Shown here one piece after another: positions 54,056 through 63,378 of a stretch of DNA of 64,000 nucleotides (the stretch's first letter is position 1; every line of letters starts with the position of its first letter). This DNA comes from Bacteroides_E sp964528875 (GTDB lineage Bacteria > Bacteroidota > Bacteroidia > Bacteroidales > Bacteroidaceae). Location: assembly GCA_964528875.1 (NCBI GenBank), contig CAZGUI010000007.1, positions 1 to 64,000 on the forward strand. Direction: 5' to 3'. Under the pieces are notes generated by a model. The model was not told the DNA's origin, did not search any database, and saw only the letters and a list, made by a program, of their open reading frames with translations. Both the position numbers and the translations under genes were made by a program.

Positions 54056-56251
54056 ATGAATACTTTCAGTCAAAGGAGACTCTTTTTATTTCTTTTCGGA
54101 GTGGTAGTTTTAAGTACCTTTTTTGTCTGCTCTAATGAATATAAAGTAGATAGAGACACTCTTTTTAATTCAATTGAAGCTAGAATATTAACCGACTTTG
54201 AATCTCAAGTTGAAACTGCCAAATTATTGAAAAAGATACCTTTTTATTTAAATAATTATGATTCTAAAACCGGTAGTTTCTATGATATTAATTATAAAGC
54301 AAGCAATAGAACCAACTGGGAGCCTTTAGAGCACATCCTTAGGCTTTATGATTTGACTTATGTTTATACAATAAAAAGTGAAGAAAATTTTTATTTTCAA
54401 GATATCGCAATCTTTAATATCATAGCAAAAGGACTGACCTTTTGGTGTATAGAACAACCTCATTCTGATAATTGGTGGTACAATGAAATTGGTGAGCCAC
54501 AGAAGGTGGCACTTCTATTATTGCAACTTCGTAGAGGAAAGGAAAAACTTAATAAGGAAATAGAGAATAAATTAATTGAACGATTAACTACAAAAGGAGG
54601 TGACCCTAGAAACTGGACAGGTGCAAATAAAACAGATATAGCTCTACATTGGTTATATAGAGCTTGTCTGACAAAAGATAGAGACTTATTGGGAACTGCT
54701 TTATCTGAAGGTTATTCTCCTTTAATGTTTGCCCCATTTAAAGAAGGCATTCAACCTGATTATTCATATTTTCAACATGGAACGCAACTCTATATGGGAG
54801 GATATGGAGATGCTTTTCTGAATGGAGTATTGAAGTTTGCTTATTATGCAATGAATACAGAATATGCTTTAGATAAGAAACAACTTGCCATGATTCGTGA
54901 TTTTACCTTCAACAGTTACTTTAGAGTTATACGGGGTAAATATATGCACATGAATGTAATGGGAAGAAGTATGAGTAGAAAGAATGCCACTATGCGAAAC
55001 TCTGATTTTGCAGAGCGTTTGATGCTTATTGATCCTCAAAATCTCTCTTTATATAAAACCATTGTTGATAGAATAAAAGGATTTGTTTCTTTAAAAGAAG
55101 GGGTGAAGCCGAATAATACAACTTATTATATTGGGGATTATGTAGCTCATGTTCGTCCCGAATATGCTGTGGGAGTTCGTACCGTTTCTTCCAGAACGAT
55201 GAGAAATGAGAATGGCAATGAGGAAAACCATTTCACCTATTTTTTATCTGATGGGTCGATGCATTTTACTCAGGATGGAGATGAGTATTATAATATATTT
55301 CCTGTTTGGGATTGGTCCAGAATACCTGGAGTTACAAATCCTTATTTTGCTCGAAATGAGATTCCAAAACAGGCAAAAAAATGGAGAACTCCGGGAACTC
55401 AACATTTTGTAGGAGGTGCATCCGATAGTTTGTATTCTGTGAATACCTATCGGTTAGACGATAAATATGCAGGGATAAACACTTCTGCTTATAAATCTTG
55501 GTTTTTCTTCGATGACGAAGTGGTTTGTTTGGGAACGTGTATTACTTCTGAATCTGAGTTGCCTATTAATACTACTATTGAGCAAAATAGATTGAAGGGA
55601 GATGTTATAATTTGTGATGTGAAAAATCGGGAAAAGGTACTTGAGTTTAATAAAGAGTATCATTTTAATCATACTCTCAAATGGGTATTGCATAATAATA
55701 GAGGTTATTATCTTCCCCAAGGAGGCAATATATTGCTTAAAGGAGAAAAGAAAAGAGGCCGTTGGTTTGACATAAATGAAACACAGTCTAAAGAAGAGGT
55801 AACAGATTCAGTTTTTACACTTTGGTTTGATCACGGGAAGAAACCTTTAGGTCAGAAATACGCTTATATTATTGTCCCTAATAAGGGTACAGCAAAAGAA
55901 ATGGAAGCATATGAGGTTGGAAACATTCAGATATGTGAAAATTCAGATTCCATACAAGCGGTGTATCATCGGAAATTAGATATTCTTGAAATTGTTTTTC
56001 TGAGAGAATCTACATTTAATTTTAAGGATCTAGAGATTACTACAGATAAACCTGTAGCAATGATTGTTAAAGATTTAGGTTCTAATAAGATTACGTTACA
56101 TGTAGCAGATCCTTCTCAATTAAAAGAGATGATTTCCATTTCTGTGTTATGTCCTTCCATGCTATCTAAGCCACAGCTTGTACCTGTTGATTTAAGAAAT
56201 AGTGGAGTTTATGCAGGAAAGACAAATTATTATGTAATAAATAAAGAATAG
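54056..56251 (+). CDS. PL8 family polysaccharide lyase (chondroitin AC/hyaluronan lyase-like)
   Basis: A 731-residue probable lipoprotein (Cys 25 in STFFVCSNEY). The N-terminal half is an alpha/alpha toroid with NWWYNEIGEPQ and TGANKTD; the C-terminal half is beta-sandwich. Putative catalytic residues are Asn191, His241 (YFQHGTQ), Tyr250 (GGYG) and Arg304 (VMGRSMSR). Their spacing (50, 9, 54) equals Asn175, His225, Tyr234 and Arg288 of Pedobacter (Flavobacterium) heparinus chondroitinase AC as I remember it. It would cleave chondroitin or hyaluronan by beta-elimination. It is monocistronic, about 640 bases after the N-glycan PUL, adding to a host-glycan theme. Xanthan-lyase-like specificity cannot be excluded. 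Confidence 0.88.
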   Translation: MNTFSQRRLFLFLFGVVVLSTFFVCSNEYKVDRDTLFNSIEARILTDFESQVETAKLLKKIPFYLNNYDSKTGSFYDINYKASNRTNWEPLEHILRLYDLTYVYTIKSEENFYFQDIAIFNIIAKGLTFWCIEQPHSDNWWYNEIGEPQKVALLLLQLRRGKEKLNKEIENKLIERLTTKGGDPRNWTGANKTDIALHWLYRACLTKDRDLLGTALSEGYSPLMFAPFKEGIQPDYSYFQHGTQLYMGGYGDAFLNGVLKFAYYAMNTEYALDKKQLAMIRDFTFNSYFRVIRGKYMHMNVMGRSMSRKNATMRNSDFAERLMLIDPQNLSLYKTIVDRIKGFVSLKEGVKPNNTTYYIGDYVAHVRPEYAVGVRTVSSRTMRNENGNEENHFTYFLSDGSMHFTQDGDEYYNIFPVWDWSRIPGVTNPYFARNEIPKQAKKWRTPGTQHFVGGASDSLYSVNTYRLDDKYAGINTSAYKSWFFFDDEVVCLGTCITSESELPINTTIEQNRLKGDVIICDVKNREKVLEFNKEYHFNHTLKWVLHNNRGYYLPQGGNILLKGEKKRGRWFDINETQSKEEVTDSVFTLWFDHGKKPLGQKYAYIIVPNKGTAKEMEAYEVGNIQICENSDSIQAVYHRKLDILEIVFLRESTFNFKDLEITTDKPVAMIVKDLGSNKITLHVADPSQLKEMISISVLCPSMLSKPQLVPVDLRNSGVYAGKTNYYVINKE

Positions 56252-56421
56252 TATAATAGTTGCACTCTTTATGAACAACAGAAAAGAAAAAACAGAATAA
56301 AGCGTATTTACTAGAACTATCATGAATGCTAAAAAGTGATGGTTTTACTTATACTATGAATAAGATTAAGCGACTACTTTTTTAATTTGTTCGTTTTTTA
56401 TGTAGTAAGCAAATGTTTTTG

Positions 56422-56485
56422 TAAATTTGCACCTTAAATTATTTAGTTAGTATTTTTGTGGTTTCTCAGGAATAATCATCCTGAG
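56422..56485 (+). promoter_or_regulatory. Candidate ileS promoter box and leader hairpin
   Basis: TAAATTTG (56422-56429) fits the -7 consensus. The leader then carries CTCAGGA (56465-56471) pairing with TCCTGAG (56479-56485). No T run follows the hairpin, and I see no T-box motif. Its role is unknown. Confidence 0.45.
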
Positions 56486-56509
56486 TGATACGATAAAAAA
56501 CAGAGAAAA

Positions 56510-59500
56510 ATGAGTGAAAAGTTTAACGAGTATAATCAACTCAATCTCTCGGATATAAATAAACAAATCCTTGAGAGATGGGATGAGCTTGATGTCTTTA
56601 CAAAAAGCACAACGCAACGTGAAGGTTGTCCTTCATTTGTCTTTTACGAGGGACCTCCCTCAGCTAATGGAATGCCTGGTATTCACCACGTTATGGCACG
56701 TGCTATTAAGGATGTTTTTTGTAGATACAAAACCATGAAAGGTTTTCAAGTGATGCGTAAAGCCGGTTGGGATACGCATGGGCTTCCTGTTGAACTGGGT
56801 GTTGAAAAAGAATTAGGTATTACGAAGGAAGATATTGGCAAAACCATTTCTGTTGCTGACTATAATGCTGCTTGTAGAAAAGCGGTAATGAAATACACCA
56901 AAGAATGGGAAGATTTAACACATAAGATAGGGTATTGGGTAGATATGACTGATCCTTATATCACTTATGATAATCGATACATTGAAACGCTTTGGTGGCT
57001 TTTGAAACAATTTTACAAGAAAGGATACTTATATAAAGGATATACCATACAGCCTTATTCGCCAGCTGCAGGTACAGGTTTAAGTTCTCACGAATTGAAT
57101 CAACCCGGTTCATACCGTGATGTTCAAGATACTACTGTTGTTGCACAGTTCAAAATAAAGACTCCGAAGAAGGAGATGACTGAGTGGGGTGAAGCTTTCT
57201 TTTTAGCTTGGACTACTACTCCCTGGACATTACCTTCCAATACTGCTCTTTGTGTTGGACCGTCAATTGACTATGTGGTAGTTAAAACTTACAATACATA
57301 TACTGAAAAGCCAATCACAGTTGTACTTGCTGAAGCTTTATTAGACAGTCTTTTTCATCCAAAAGCTAAAGGTTTATCTCTGGATGCTTATGAAAAAGGA
57401 AGTCAAATTGTACCTTATGAAATTATAAAAAGATATAAAGGTACTGACTTGGTTGGTATGGAGTACGAACAACTTATACCTTGGGTAAATCCAGGAGAAG
57501 GAGCTTTTAGAGTAATTGATGGCGATTTTGTGTCAACTGAAGATGGTACGGGTATTGTTCACATTGCACCTACTTTTGGTGCGGACGATGCTAAGGTGGC
57601 TAAAGATGCAGGTGTACCTCCATTGCAATTGATTGATCTTAATGGCGAGTTACGTCCAATGGTTGACCTAACAGGAAAGTTATACCCAATAGATCAATTG
57701 GATGCAGAGTTCGTAAAAGAACGTGTAAACGTTGATTTCTATAAAGAATATGCAGGTCGTTACGTAAAGAACGAATACGATGATCGTTTGACCGACAAGG
57801 ATGAAACGCTTGATTTATCTTTAAGCTTAATGTTGAAGATGAATAATCAGGCTTTCAAAATTGAGAAACAAACACACAGTTATCCCCATTGCTGGCGTAC
57901 TGATAAGCCTGTTTTATATTATCCATTGGATAGCTGGTTTATCCGTTCAACCGCTTGTAAAGAGGAGATGATGAAGTTGAATACCGAAATACAGTGGAAA
58001 CCAACCTCTACCGGTACCGGTCGTTTTGGGAAATGGTTGGAAAACTTGAACGATTGGAATTTAAGTCGCTCTCGTTACTGGGGAACCCCTCTTCCCATTT
58101 GGAGAACTGAAGATAATAAAGAGGAATTGTGCATTGAATCGGTAGCCGATTTATATAATCAAATAGAAAAATCGGTTGAGACCGGATTTATGAAGGAAAA
58201 TCCATTAAAGAAAAATGGGTTTACTCCGGGTGAATACAGTGCTGAAAATTACGATAAAATTGATTTACATCGTCCATTTGTCGATGACATTGTTTTGGTG
58301 TCAGAGAGTGGAAAACCCATGATGCGTGAGTTAGACCTTATTGATGTTTGGTTTGATTCGGGTGCAATGCCTTATGCCCAGATTCATTATCCTTTTGAAA
58401 ATAAAGAAAAACTAGATAGTGGTGAGGTTTATCCGGCTGATTTTATAGCTGAAGGTGTGGATCAAACCAGAGGTTGGTTCTTTACCTTGCATGCCATTGC
58501 TACAATGATTTTCGATAGTAAAGCATTTAAAGCTGTAATTTCGAATGGACTTGTCTTAGATAAGAATGGGAATAAGATGTCAAAGCGTTGGGGAAATGCA
58601 GTTGATCCTTTTGAAACCATAGAAACTTATGGTTCGGACTTAGTACGCTGGTATATGATTACTAATTCTGCACCTTGGGATAATTTGAAATTTGATATTG
58701 AAGGAGTAGATGAAGTTCGGAGACGTTTCTTTGGTACACTTTATAATACCTATTCGTTCTTTGTGCTTTATGCAAATGTGGATGGATTTGATTATAGCCA
58801 AGAAGATATCACTATAAACGATAGACCGGAGATTGACCGATGGATTCTTTCTTTGCTAAACACATTGATCAAAGAAGTTGATGTTTGTTTAGCTGATTAT
58901 GAACCAACTCGTGCAGGCCGATTGATTTCTGATTTTGTTAATGATCATTTATCTAATTGGTATGTTCGTTTAAACAGAAAACGTTTCTGGGGTGGTGGCT
59001 TTACACAAGATAAGCTATCAGCATATCAAACCTTATATACTTGTTTAGAGACGATTGCAAAGTTAATGGCACCTATAGCTCCTTTCTATGCAGATCAACT
59101 CTATTTGGATTTAAATAGTGTAACTAAACGTGACTCTGAGGAGTCTGTTCACTTAGTGCTATTCCCTGAGGTTAATGAAGATTTAATAGATAAAGATCTT
59201 GAGGCTCGTATGTTATTAGCACAACAAGTGAGTTCTATGGTATTGGCTCTTCGTAGAAAAGTAAATATCAAAGTTCGTCAGCCTTTACAACGAATCATGA
59301 TCCCTGTTCTAAATGAAGAGCAACAGCGTAGAATAGAAGCAGTGAAAAACCTAATATTAAGTGAAGTTAATGTTAAGGAAATGGAGTTTGTTGATGATGC
59401 CTCGGGTATATTAGTGAAACGAGTAAAAGCAGACTTTAAGAAGCTAGGTCCTAAGTTTGGTAAACAAATGAAAGAAGTGGCTAATGCGGTTACCACTATG

Positions 59501-59935
59501 GATCAAAAAACTATAGCTGAACTTGAAGAGAAAGGAACAATAGTTCTTTCATTGCCATCGGGAGAAGCAGAAATTTCCTTAAACGAGGTTGAAATATTTA
59601 GTGAAGATATTCCCGGATGGTTAGTTGCAAATGAAGGAAAGGTAACGGTGGCTCTTGATGTTACTATTTCTGATGAATTAAAGAAAGAAGGTATTGCTCG
59701 TGAGCTAGTCAATAGAATTCAAAACTTGAGAAAATCAAGTGGGTTTGAAATTACTGACCAGATAAAAATAATTATATCTAAAAACGAAGAAACGGATGAG
59801 GCTATTAATGAATATAATGAGTATATTCGTAGCCAAGTGCTAGGGACGTCTTTAGAACTATCTCTAGAAGTAAACGGAGGAGAAAGAATTGACTTTGATG
59901 ATTTCTTTTTGGATGTTTACATAGAAAAAGTATAA
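56510..59935 (+). CDS. ileS: Isoleucyl-tRNA synthetase
   Basis: A 1141-residue class Ia synthetase. The HIGH-type motif is GIHH in PPSANGMPGIHHVMARAIKD (about residues 49-68), the editing domain includes AWTTTPWTLPSNTALCVGP, and the KMSKR loop is NKMSKRWGNAVDPFE (about 685). The C-terminal anticodon-binding region includes WYVRLNRKRFWGG. Length fits the long bacterial/eukaryotic-type IleRS common in Bacteroidetes. It likely runs into the DksA-like gene 27 bases downstream. Confidence 0.98.
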   Translation: MSEKFNEYNQLNLSDINKQILERWDELDVFTKSTTQREGCPSFVFYEGPPSANGMPGIHHVMARAIKDVFCRYKTMKGFQVMRKAGWDTHGLPVELGVEKELGITKEDIGKTISVADYNAACRKAVMKYTKEWEDLTHKIGYWVDMTDPYITYDNRYIETLWWLLKQFYKKGYLYKGYTIQPYSPAAGTGLSSHELNQPGSYRDVQDTTVVAQFKIKTPKKEMTEWGEAFFLAWTTTPWTLPSNTALCVGPSIDYVVVKTYNTYTEKPITVVLAEALLDSLFHPKAKGLSLDAYEKGSQIVPYEIIKRYKGTDLVGMEYEQLIPWVNPGEGAFRVIDGDFVSTEDGTGIVHIAPTFGADDAKVAKDAGVPPLQLIDLNGELRPMVDLTGKLYPIDQLDAEFVKERVNVDFYKEYAGRYVKNEYDDRLTDKDETLDLSLSLMLKMNNQAFKIEKQTHSYPHCWRTDKPVLYYPLDSWFIRSTACKEEMMKLNTEIQWKPTSTGTGRFGKWLENLNDWNLSRSRYWGTPLPIWRTEDNKEELCIESVADLYNQIEKSVETGFMKENPLKKNGFTPGEYSAENYDKIDLHRPFVDDIVLVSESGKPMMRELDLIDVWFDSGAMPYAQIHYPFENKEKLDSGEVYPADFIAEGVDQTRGWFFTLHAIATMIFDSKAFKAVISNGLVLDKNGNKMSKRWGNAVDPFETIETYGSDLVRWYMITNSAPWDNLKFDIEGVDEVRRRFFGTLYNTYSFFVLYANVDGFDYSQEDITINDRPEIDRWILSLLNTLIKEVDVCLADYEPTRAGRLISDFVNDHLSNWYVRLNRKRFWGGGFTQDKLSAYQTLYTCLETIAKLMAPIAPFYADQLYLDLNSVTKRDSEESVHLVLFPEVNEDLIDKDLEARMLLAQQVSSMVLALRRKVNIKVRQPLQRIMIPVLNEEQQRRIEAVKNLILSEVNVKEMEFVDDASGILVKRVKADFKKLGPKFGKQMKEVANAVTTMDQKTIAELEEKGTIVLSLPSGEAEISLNEVEIFSEDIPGWLVANEGKVTVALDVTISDELKKEGIARELVNRIQNLRKSSGFEITDQIKIIISKNEETDEAINEYNEYIRSQVLGTSLELSLEVNGGERIDFDDFFLDVYIEKV

Positions 59936-59962
59936 TGTTAATTAAATCATAAAGAGATTACT

Positions 59963-60340
59963 ATGGCAAAAAAGACAAGATACTCTGATGCTGAATTAGA
60001 AGAATTCCGCGTTATTATATTAGAGAAGTTAGATTTAGCTAAAAGGGATTACAAACTATTGAACGATAGCCTTTTGGGGTTAGATAATAATTCAACAGAC
60101 GATACATCCCCAACGTATAAAATTATTGATGAAGGTGCAAGTGCCCTTTCTAAAGAAGAAACACAACGTTTGGCTCAACGTCAATTAAAGTTCATTAATA
60201 ACTTACAAGCTGCTTTAGTTCGTATAGAGAATAAGACTTATGGTATATGTAGAGAAACAGGGGATTTAATTCCTGCAGAACGTCTACGTGTGGTTCCTCA
60301 TGCAACACTAAGTATTGAAGCTAAAAAAAATGAAAGATAA
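59963..60340 (+). CDS. TraR/DksA-family protein with degenerate zinc finger
   Basis: A 125-residue protein. A helical first part (AELEEFRVIILEKLDLAKRDYKLLNDSLL, about 10-38; a coiled coil as in DksA) is followed by a zinc-finger-like end, YGICRETGDLIPAERLRVVPHATLSIEAK. Only one of the four usual cysteines remains, so zinc binding is unlikely; this is normal for Bacteroidetes members as I recall. DksA-like proteins bind the RNA polymerase secondary channel. It lies between ileS and lspA, the usual Bacteroidales order. Confidence 0.92.
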   Translation: MAKKTRYSDAELEEFRVIILEKLDLAKRDYKLLNDSLLGLDNNSTDDTSPTYKIIDEGASALSKEETQRLAQRQLKFINNLQAALVRIENKTYGICRETGDLIPAERLRVVPHATLSIEAKKNER

Positions 60341-60388
60341 AATATACAAACTGTTTTTGGAGTATATTTTTTAAAAAGATTAGATTTG

Positions 60389-60444
60389 AAGGTTGAGAAT
60401 GTTTATAATCCTTAGTTGATTAAACCATACTCAACCTTTTTTAT
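60389..60444 (+). terminator. Terminator after the ileS-dksA unit
   Basis: AAGGTTGAG (60389-60397) pairs with CTCAACCTT (60430-60438) across a long loop, followed by six T. It is partial at best, as lspA starts 25 bases beyond its first T. Confidence 0.5.
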
Positions 60445-60462
60445 AATGATAAGAGATTTAAA

Positions 60463-61116
60463 ATGAAAAAACCACTTACGAAAGCTCATTGGTCGTTAAT
60501 TACTATTTTCTCAGTACTTATAATTGATCAAATCATAAAGGTATGGGTAAAAACATCTATGTATTTACACGAGAGTATCCATATTACTGATTGGTTCTAT
60601 ATTTACTTCACAGAGAATAATGGTATGGCTTTTGGTATGGAGATTTTTGGAAAATTATTCCTAACACTTTTTCGTATAGTTGCTGTATCAGCTATAGGCT
60701 GGTACTTATCTCGCATTATCAAACGCAACTTTAAAATGGGATATATTTTTTGTATCTCTTTAATTTTAGCGGGCGCTTTAGGTAATATTATTGATAGCGC
60801 ATTTTATGGTGCTATTTTTGAAGAAAGCACCTATTCTCATATAGCTTCATACAATCCGGGGAATGGATATGAATCTCTGTTTTATGGAAAAGTAGTTGAT
60901 ATGTTCTATTTTCCTATTATTGATACCTTTTGGCCGGATTGGATGCCTTGGGTAGGAGGGAATAGATTCATTTTCTTTAGTCCTATATTTAACTTTGCCG
61001 ATGCTTCAATTACTTGTGGTATTATAGCTCTGTTGCTTTTCTACAGCAAGTATCTTAATGAAGCTTATCACGCTAAGCAGTTCAAAAAAGAAAAGACCGA
61101 AAAAGTAGATAAGTGA
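60463..61116 (+). CDS. lspA: Lipoprotein signal peptidase (signal peptidase II)
   Basis: A 217-residue inner-membrane aspartic protease that removes lipoprotein signal peptides. Four membrane helices (about 10-30, 62-82, 92-110, 178-198). The catalytic Asp residues lie in LGNIIDSAFYG and FNFADASITCG, and the conserved ITDWFYIYFTENNGMAFGM precedes them. A periplasmic insert between helices 3 and 4 lengthens it, as in other Bacteroidetes. The many lipoproteins in this window depend on it. Its stop overlaps the next ATG by one base. Confidence 0.96.
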   Translation: MKKPLTKAHWSLITIFSVLIIDQIIKVWVKTSMYLHESIHITDWFYIYFTENNGMAFGMEIFGKLFLTLFRIVAVSAIGWYLSRIIKRNFKMGYIFCISLILAGALGNIIDSAFYGAIFEESTYSHIASYNPGNGYESLFYGKVVDMFYFPIIDTFWPDWMPWVGGNRFIFFSPIFNFADASITCGIIALLLFYSKYLNEAYHAKQFKKEKTEKVDK

Positions 61117-62159
61117 TGAGAATACAAAACCATAGATGTGTTTTACTGCTTGTGTTCATTTTGTTTTCTGTTGTGGCATGCAAATTGGAGATTCCAAAGA
61201 GTGTGTTACCCGAAAAGAAAATGGAAGATTTTCTGTATGATTATCATATAGCTAAATCAATGGGGGACGAAATACCCTACAATGAACGCTATAAAAGAGC
61301 CATCTATGTGAGGTCTGTATATAAAAAACATAACATTACTTCGGAAGAGTTCGACTCTTCTATGGTTTGGTATACACGCAATTTGGAGGTTTTAAGTCGT
61401 GTGTACGATAGGGTTAATAAGCGATTAGAACAAGAGAAAGAAGCTATTGACTATTTAGTTTCTATTCGTGAAGACCGACCAATGACCAGTAAACAAGGTG
61501 ACAGTATTGATGTTTGGGCATGGCGTACTAACTATAAACTAAGTAGTTCTCCTTTATATAATAAACTGACTTTTTTACTCCCTTCGGATTCTAATTTTCA
61601 TGATAGAGATACTTTAATTTGGCAAGCAACTTATCTTTTTAAAGATATCTCTGGCAACGACTCTTTATTTATGTTCCCTATAATGAGTTTACAAGCAGTG
61701 TACGAAAATGATTCTACAGTTTATGCTATGGATGAAGTGAAAGAGGATGGGCAAAAGCAGTTGTTGGTTTATGCTGATACTCTTGGGAAATTAAAAGAAG
61801 TAAGAGGGGCTATTTATATTCCGATGAGTGATTCTTTACTCTATGAATACTTTGTGAGTGATGTGAAGTTGATGAGGTATCATGCACAAGATTCTCTGTC
61901 TATAGATTCTTTAGCTCTTGAAGTGGATACTATACCTACTGATACATTAAAAGAAAAAGAAATAACAGAGAAGAAAGATACTGTAGTACCCACTGAGCAG
62001 GAAATAATTATTAGACGTGATCCTAGAGCATTAAGAGAGAGAGGAACTAGAACTCAGACAGAGGATGAAGAAAAGAAGAGTGAATCTTCTTCGGAAAAGC
62101 CTAAAGATGAAAAACAAGAAAATAGTAATCAATCCATAGAATTAGAACCCTCTAAATAA
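61116..62159 (+). CDS. DUF4296 family lipoprotein
   Basis: A 347-residue lipoprotein (lipobox Cys 22, LFSVVACKLE). The DUF4296 region (about 25-110; LPEKKMEDFLYDYHIAKSMGDEIPYNERYKRAIYVRSVYKKHNITSEEFDSSMVWYTRNLE) is helical. A beta-rich middle follows, and the tail (about 275-347) is charged and low-complexity (Glu/Lys/Ser). I start at the ATG 61116, which overlaps the lspA stop (TGATG); a GTG at 61113 is less likely. DUF4296 genes commonly follow lspA in Bacteroidales. Function unknown. Confidence 0.88.
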   Translation: MRIQNHRCVLLLVFILFSVVACKLEIPKSVLPEKKMEDFLYDYHIAKSMGDEIPYNERYKRAIYVRSVYKKHNITSEEFDSSMVWYTRNLEVLSRVYDRVNKRLEQEKEAIDYLVSIREDRPMTSKQGDSIDVWAWRTNYKLSSSPLYNKLTFLLPSDSNFHDRDTLIWQATYLFKDISGNDSLFMFPIMSLQAVYENDSTVYAMDEVKEDGQKQLLVYADTLGKLKEVRGAIYIPMSDSLLYEYFVSDVKLMRYHAQDSLSIDSLALEVDTIPTDTLKEKEITEKKDTVVPTEQEIIIRRDPRALRERGTRTQTEDEEKKSESSSEKPKDEKQENSNQSIELEPSK

Positions 62160-62521
62160 TGGACAGGAATGTGCAAAAATGGGCTAGTTCACTATTGTTT
62201 ATTGCAAATAAAGGTTGGTTTCGGAATGTTATAATTAGTATAGACACTCACCTTCAAAGTGTTGTTATTTCTCCTCTTAACAATGAAATCGCAAATACAC
62301 AATGGTTGCATTCAGGAGTAATCTTATTATCCTTCAAAGAAATTCTTAATGTTGAAGCTACTAAAAAAGTAGATGCGTCACTATTTGTAGATAAAGAACT
62401 CGATTGGTCTGAAAATTCAAAAACTCATGTATTGAGTGATAGCTTTATCTATTTTTGTTCTCCATTTGATCTTATCCAAAAGCGGCCTGTCGACGAAACT
62501 CGGCACAAATTATTGCGGTAG
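62159..62521 (+). CDS. Conserved small protein of unknown function
   Basis: A 120-residue soluble protein with no signal peptide. I do not recognise a domain. It begins with MDRNVQKWASSLLFIANKGWFRN and ends in SFIYFCSPFDLIQKRPVDETRHKLLR. The start overlaps the DUF4296 stop by one base (TAATG), which supports real coupled translation. The 3' end overlaps the convergent methyltransferase gene by 50 bases, so one of the two ends may be longer than needed. Confidence 0.65.
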   Translation: MDRNVQKWASSLLFIANKGWFRNVIISIDTHLQSVVISPLNNEIANTQWLHSGVILLSFKEILNVEATKKVDASLFVDKELDWSENSKTHVLSDSFIYFCSPFDLIQKRPVDETRHKLLR

Positions 62522-63233
62522 CAATTGCTACATTCAACGATTCAGAACCTTTTCTATTTGGGGGATAATTAGGAATGTATAGTTTGTTTGTTGTAAGTGT
62601 TTCTATTTCCTCATTTATTCCATTACCTTCATTACCCATAACTATTAATCCTCTGTTCTCTATTTGTTCTTCATAAATGGGAGTACCGTCTAAAAATGAA
62701 CCATAGATAGGAGTATCTTCCAGTTGTTTAATAAGTGCTGTTAGATTGGTATAATGAACACGAACTCTGGCAATAGCTCCCATTGTTGCCTGCACAGTTT
62801 TAGGATTGTATAAATCAGCCGTATTGAGTGAGCAGAATACATCCTTTATACCAAACCAATCAGCCAAACGGATAATGGTTCCCAAATTTCCCGGAGATTG
62901 AATATCATCTAGAGCTAAACATAAGTTATTCTTTATTATTTCCGGATTAAAAGCATGTTGGGGTTGTTTAAAGAGAGCTAACACTTGTTGTGGATTTTGT
63001 TGTAAACTTCCTTTTTTTAGTTCTTCATATGAAACAGAAACGATTTCATTAGCTGAAACACCTTTCTTTTCCTCTAACCAATCAGGTGTTGCCGCTAAAA
63101 AATCACAAGGTAAAACCTCTAAAAGTTCTCCCACAAGTTTGGGACCTTCTGCCAGAAACAGATTATTTTTATCTCTATACTTTTTTTGATTTAATGAGCG
63201 AATGAGTTTTAATCTATTTTTGCTTATCTTCAT
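62472..63233 (-). CDS. TrmH/SpoU-family RNA 2'-O-methyltransferase
   Basis: A 253-residue SPOUT methyltransferase, related to RlmB and TrmH. An N-terminal substrate-binding part (KNRLKLIRSLNQKKYRDKNNLFLAEGPKLVGELL) precedes the knot domain: LALDDIQSPGNLGTIIRLADWFGI (motif 1, about 101-124), LIVMGNEGNGINEEI (motif 2) and SESLNVAIATAIICAEFRRQ (motif 3). It methylates a ribose in rRNA or tRNA; the target is not readable. The C-terminal end overlaps the convergent small gene. Confidence 0.93.
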   Translation of the reverse strand: MKISKNRLKLIRSLNQKKYRDKNNLFLAEGPKLVGELLEVLPCDFLAATPDWLEEKKGVSANEIVSVSYEELKKGSLQQNPQQVLALFKQPQHAFNPEIIKNNLCLALDDIQSPGNLGTIIRLADWFGIKDVFCSLNTADLYNPKTVQATMGAIARVRVHYTNLTALIKQLEDTPIYGSFLDGTPIYEEQIENRGLIVMGNEGNGINEEIETLTTNKLYIPNYPPNRKGSESLNVAIATAIICAEFRRQAAFG

Positions 63234-63344
63234 TGTCTAAGAATTGATATTAGTGATATTCGATGATAAAATTACAATATAAATTGAACATCTTTATCTT
63301 TAATGATCTAGAAAAGATTATTTTATCAAACAGAAAATATCACT

Positions 63345-63352
63345 TATCTTTG
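63345..63352 (+). promoter_or_regulatory. Candidate -7 box of the TamA/BamA-like gene
   Basis: TATCTTTG fits the consensus, 27 bases before the ATG at 63379. No -33 TTG is visible at the expected distance. Confidence 0.55.
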
Positions 63353-63378
63353 TGTCCCATTGGCAATTAATATAAGAG

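Noticed and set aside
56430..56509. ileS leader considered as a T-box riboswitch.
   Set aside because: The leader is too short and lacks a T-box sequence and an antiterminator; T-boxes are also not typical of this phylum.
59963..60340. The missing zinc-finger cysteines in the DksA-like protein considered as pseudogene decay.
   Set aside because: The frame is intact and the altered end (GICRETGDLIPAERL) looks like the normal Bacteroidetes form of this family.
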